Source: Clostridia bacterium (GTDB taxonomy: Bacteria; Bacillota; Clostridia; Christensenellales; CAG-1252). From it: DNA of 5,725 nt. This document shows positions 4,692 to 5,725 of the stretch, piece after piece (position 1 is the first letter of the stretch; the number at the start of each line of letters is the position of its first letter). The stretch covers positions 1 to 5,725 of the forward strand of contig SACC01000098.1 in the NCBI GenBank assembly GCA_009928745.1. Direction: 5' to 3'. The position numbers and the translations under genes are program-made. The notes below the pieces were generated by a model. That model worked only from the letters and a program-made list of their open reading frames with translations, ran no database searches and was not told the origin of the DNA.

Positions 4692-5725
4692 TTATTTATC
4701 AGAATTCTCTGCGCCAGTTTCTACCGCAGTCTCAAGCTGCGCGCCGCTCGCAGTCACAATATTACCGTCGCTGTCAACGACAACACCCTTTTTGACAAAA
4801 GAGAATACCTTTTCAATATGCTCTGCGCTAGGTTTTGCGGTAAACAGACTTACAACAGGGGTAATAATCATTGATACAGTCATTGCGATAACACCGATTA
4901 GAGGAGACTTTGATAGTCCTCCCTTAACAACTGCAAGGAAACCGGTAAAAAGCGGATTCGGCTTTGTGATACCAAAGTACAAAAATAATCCGAAGGTAAC
5001 GACTAAGCTTGCAATAATACTTGCCCATGCGCCCGCTTTGGTTGTTTTCTTCCAATACAAGCCGTAAAAATACGGTCCGATAAAGCAGCCTGCAAGCGTG
5101 CCCCAGCTAAAACCCATTAATGCAACGATTGCTTCAATCTTAAATACAGCGAGCAATACAGAGATTGCCACATATACCACACACATGATTTTTAATACCG
5201 TTTTGGTACTCTTGTCGCTGGCATCCTTCTTAACATAGCCTTTGTAGAAGTCCACCGCAACCGCCGAAGATCCGGCAAGCGCAAGCGCCGCAAGCGTAGA
5301 CATACTGGCTGCAAAAATTAATACTGCGACAAAGCCCATAAATGCGGCTGGCATACTCGCTTCGAATAGTTGCGGCATAATCATATCAGGATTAGCAGGA
5401 TTAATACCGTCGAACACTCTTGCAAAGCCACCCATAAAGTATGCGCCGCCGGCAATTACAAGCGCGAATATCGTGCTAATAATAGTAGCCTTTTTGATTG
5501 CTGAGTCATCTTTAATTGCATAGAACTTATGCACCGACTGCGGCAGACCGCATATACCTACTGAAGTCAGCAAGAATATAATACCAAGGTTAAAGAAGTT
5601 ACTGTTAAAGAATCCGGTTGCAGATTCTGTACTTGCAAGGAAGCCAAGATTCATTTCTGTAAGGCGGGTAATAGCGTCGCCCCATCCGCCCTTATTCATA
5701 ATCAATATCATCATAACTATTACGC
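4692..5725 (-). CDS. Sodium:solute symporter (SSS/SLC5 family), partial, 5' end outside window
   Basis: The frame is open across the right edge (the codons before the Met at 5714 read V-I-V without a stop), so roughly the first third of a protein of about 500 residues is missing and the Met at 5714 is internal. Counting from that Met, seven further membrane segments follow (about 40-58, 76-97, 122-150, and four more up to about 305), then a hydrophilic tail. Family signs are the GLPQSVHKFYAIKD loop (56-69; SSS members often have PH..MRF.A.kd), and AASMSTLAAL with A136, S139 and T140 aligning to the Na2 sodium-site residues of TM8 in vSGLT. The following GSSAVAVDFYK and GTLAGCFIGPYFYGLYWKK are also typical. 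It should carry a small solute inward using the sodium gradient. The substrate (proline, pantothenate, acetate or another acid) cannot be assigned from this part. The C-terminal tail is acidic. Confidence 0.92.
   Translation of the reverse strand, partial: VIVMMILIMNKGGWGDAITRLTEMNLGFLASTESATGFFNSNFFNLGIIFLLTSVGICGLPQSVHKFYAIKDDSAIKKATIISTIFALVIAGGAYFMGGFARVFDGINPANPDMIMPQLFEASMPAAFMGFVAVLIFAASMSTLAALALAGSSAVAVDFYKGYVKKDASDKSTKTVLKIMCVVYVAISVLLAVFKIEAIVALMGFSWGTLAGCFIGPYFYGLYWKKTTKAGAWASIIASLVVTFGLFLYFGITKPNPLFTGFLAVVKGGLSKSPLIGVIAMTVSMIITPVVSLFTAKPSAEHIEKVFSFVKKGVVVDSDGNIVTASGAQLETAVETGAENSDK

Noticed and set aside
1..5725. A multi-gene defence island or other new system
   Set aside because: The genes have separate promoters and terminators, alternate in strand and belong mostly to housekeeping-type families; no nuclease, helicase, toxin, reverse transcriptase or NTPase-effector pair is present.

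Overview
The window looks like chromosomal DNA from an AT-rich, spore-forming Gram-positive bacterium of the Clostridia type. The evidence is strong Shine-Dalgarno sites, near-consensus sigma-A promoters, U-tailed terminators, a lipoprotein, and a membrane-anchored LytM/M23 protein resembling SpoIIQ, the forespore side of the engulfment channel. No genus can be named from the sequence alone. There are no insertion sequences, integrases, phage genes, CRISPR arrays, rRNA genes or toxin-antitoxin modules. Most genes appear to be single transcription units with their own promoter and terminator, not one operon.

Layout. Bases 1-535 (minus) hold the N-terminal 178 residues of a MacB/LolD-type ABC ATPase, cut by the window edge. 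It is divergent from a DedA-like small membrane protein of the COG2426 'small multidrug export' family (679-1311, plus); the two promoters overlap in one -35 block. A bidirectional terminator then separates this gene from a convergent tRNA-Gln(CUG) (1358-1431, minus). Next come an unrecognised 279-residue lipoprotein (1630-2469, plus) and a strong bidirectional terminator (2591-2627). That terminator also serves the convergent SpoIIQ-like gene (2771-3421, minus), whose 3' end overlaps a 40-codon lysine-rich reading frame (2665-2787) that is probably its frameshifted tail. Divergent from it, a perfect TTGACA-N17-TATAAT promoter drives an alkaline-phosphatase-superfamily hydrolase (3625-4446, plus) whose predicted transcript starts on the A of the start codon, so it appears leaderless. 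After its terminator and an AT-rich spacer lies the C-terminal part of a sodium:solute symporter (4692-5725, minus), cut at its 5' end.

The genes do not form one pathway. The recurring theme is the cell envelope: two transporters, a DedA-like membrane protein, a lipoprotein and a sporulation membrane protein. I see no convincing new multi-gene system. The items most worth a second look are the leaderless promoter, the broken or coupled tail of the SpoIIQ-like gene, its His-to-Leu active-site change, and the odd U1-U72 pair of tRNA-Gln.
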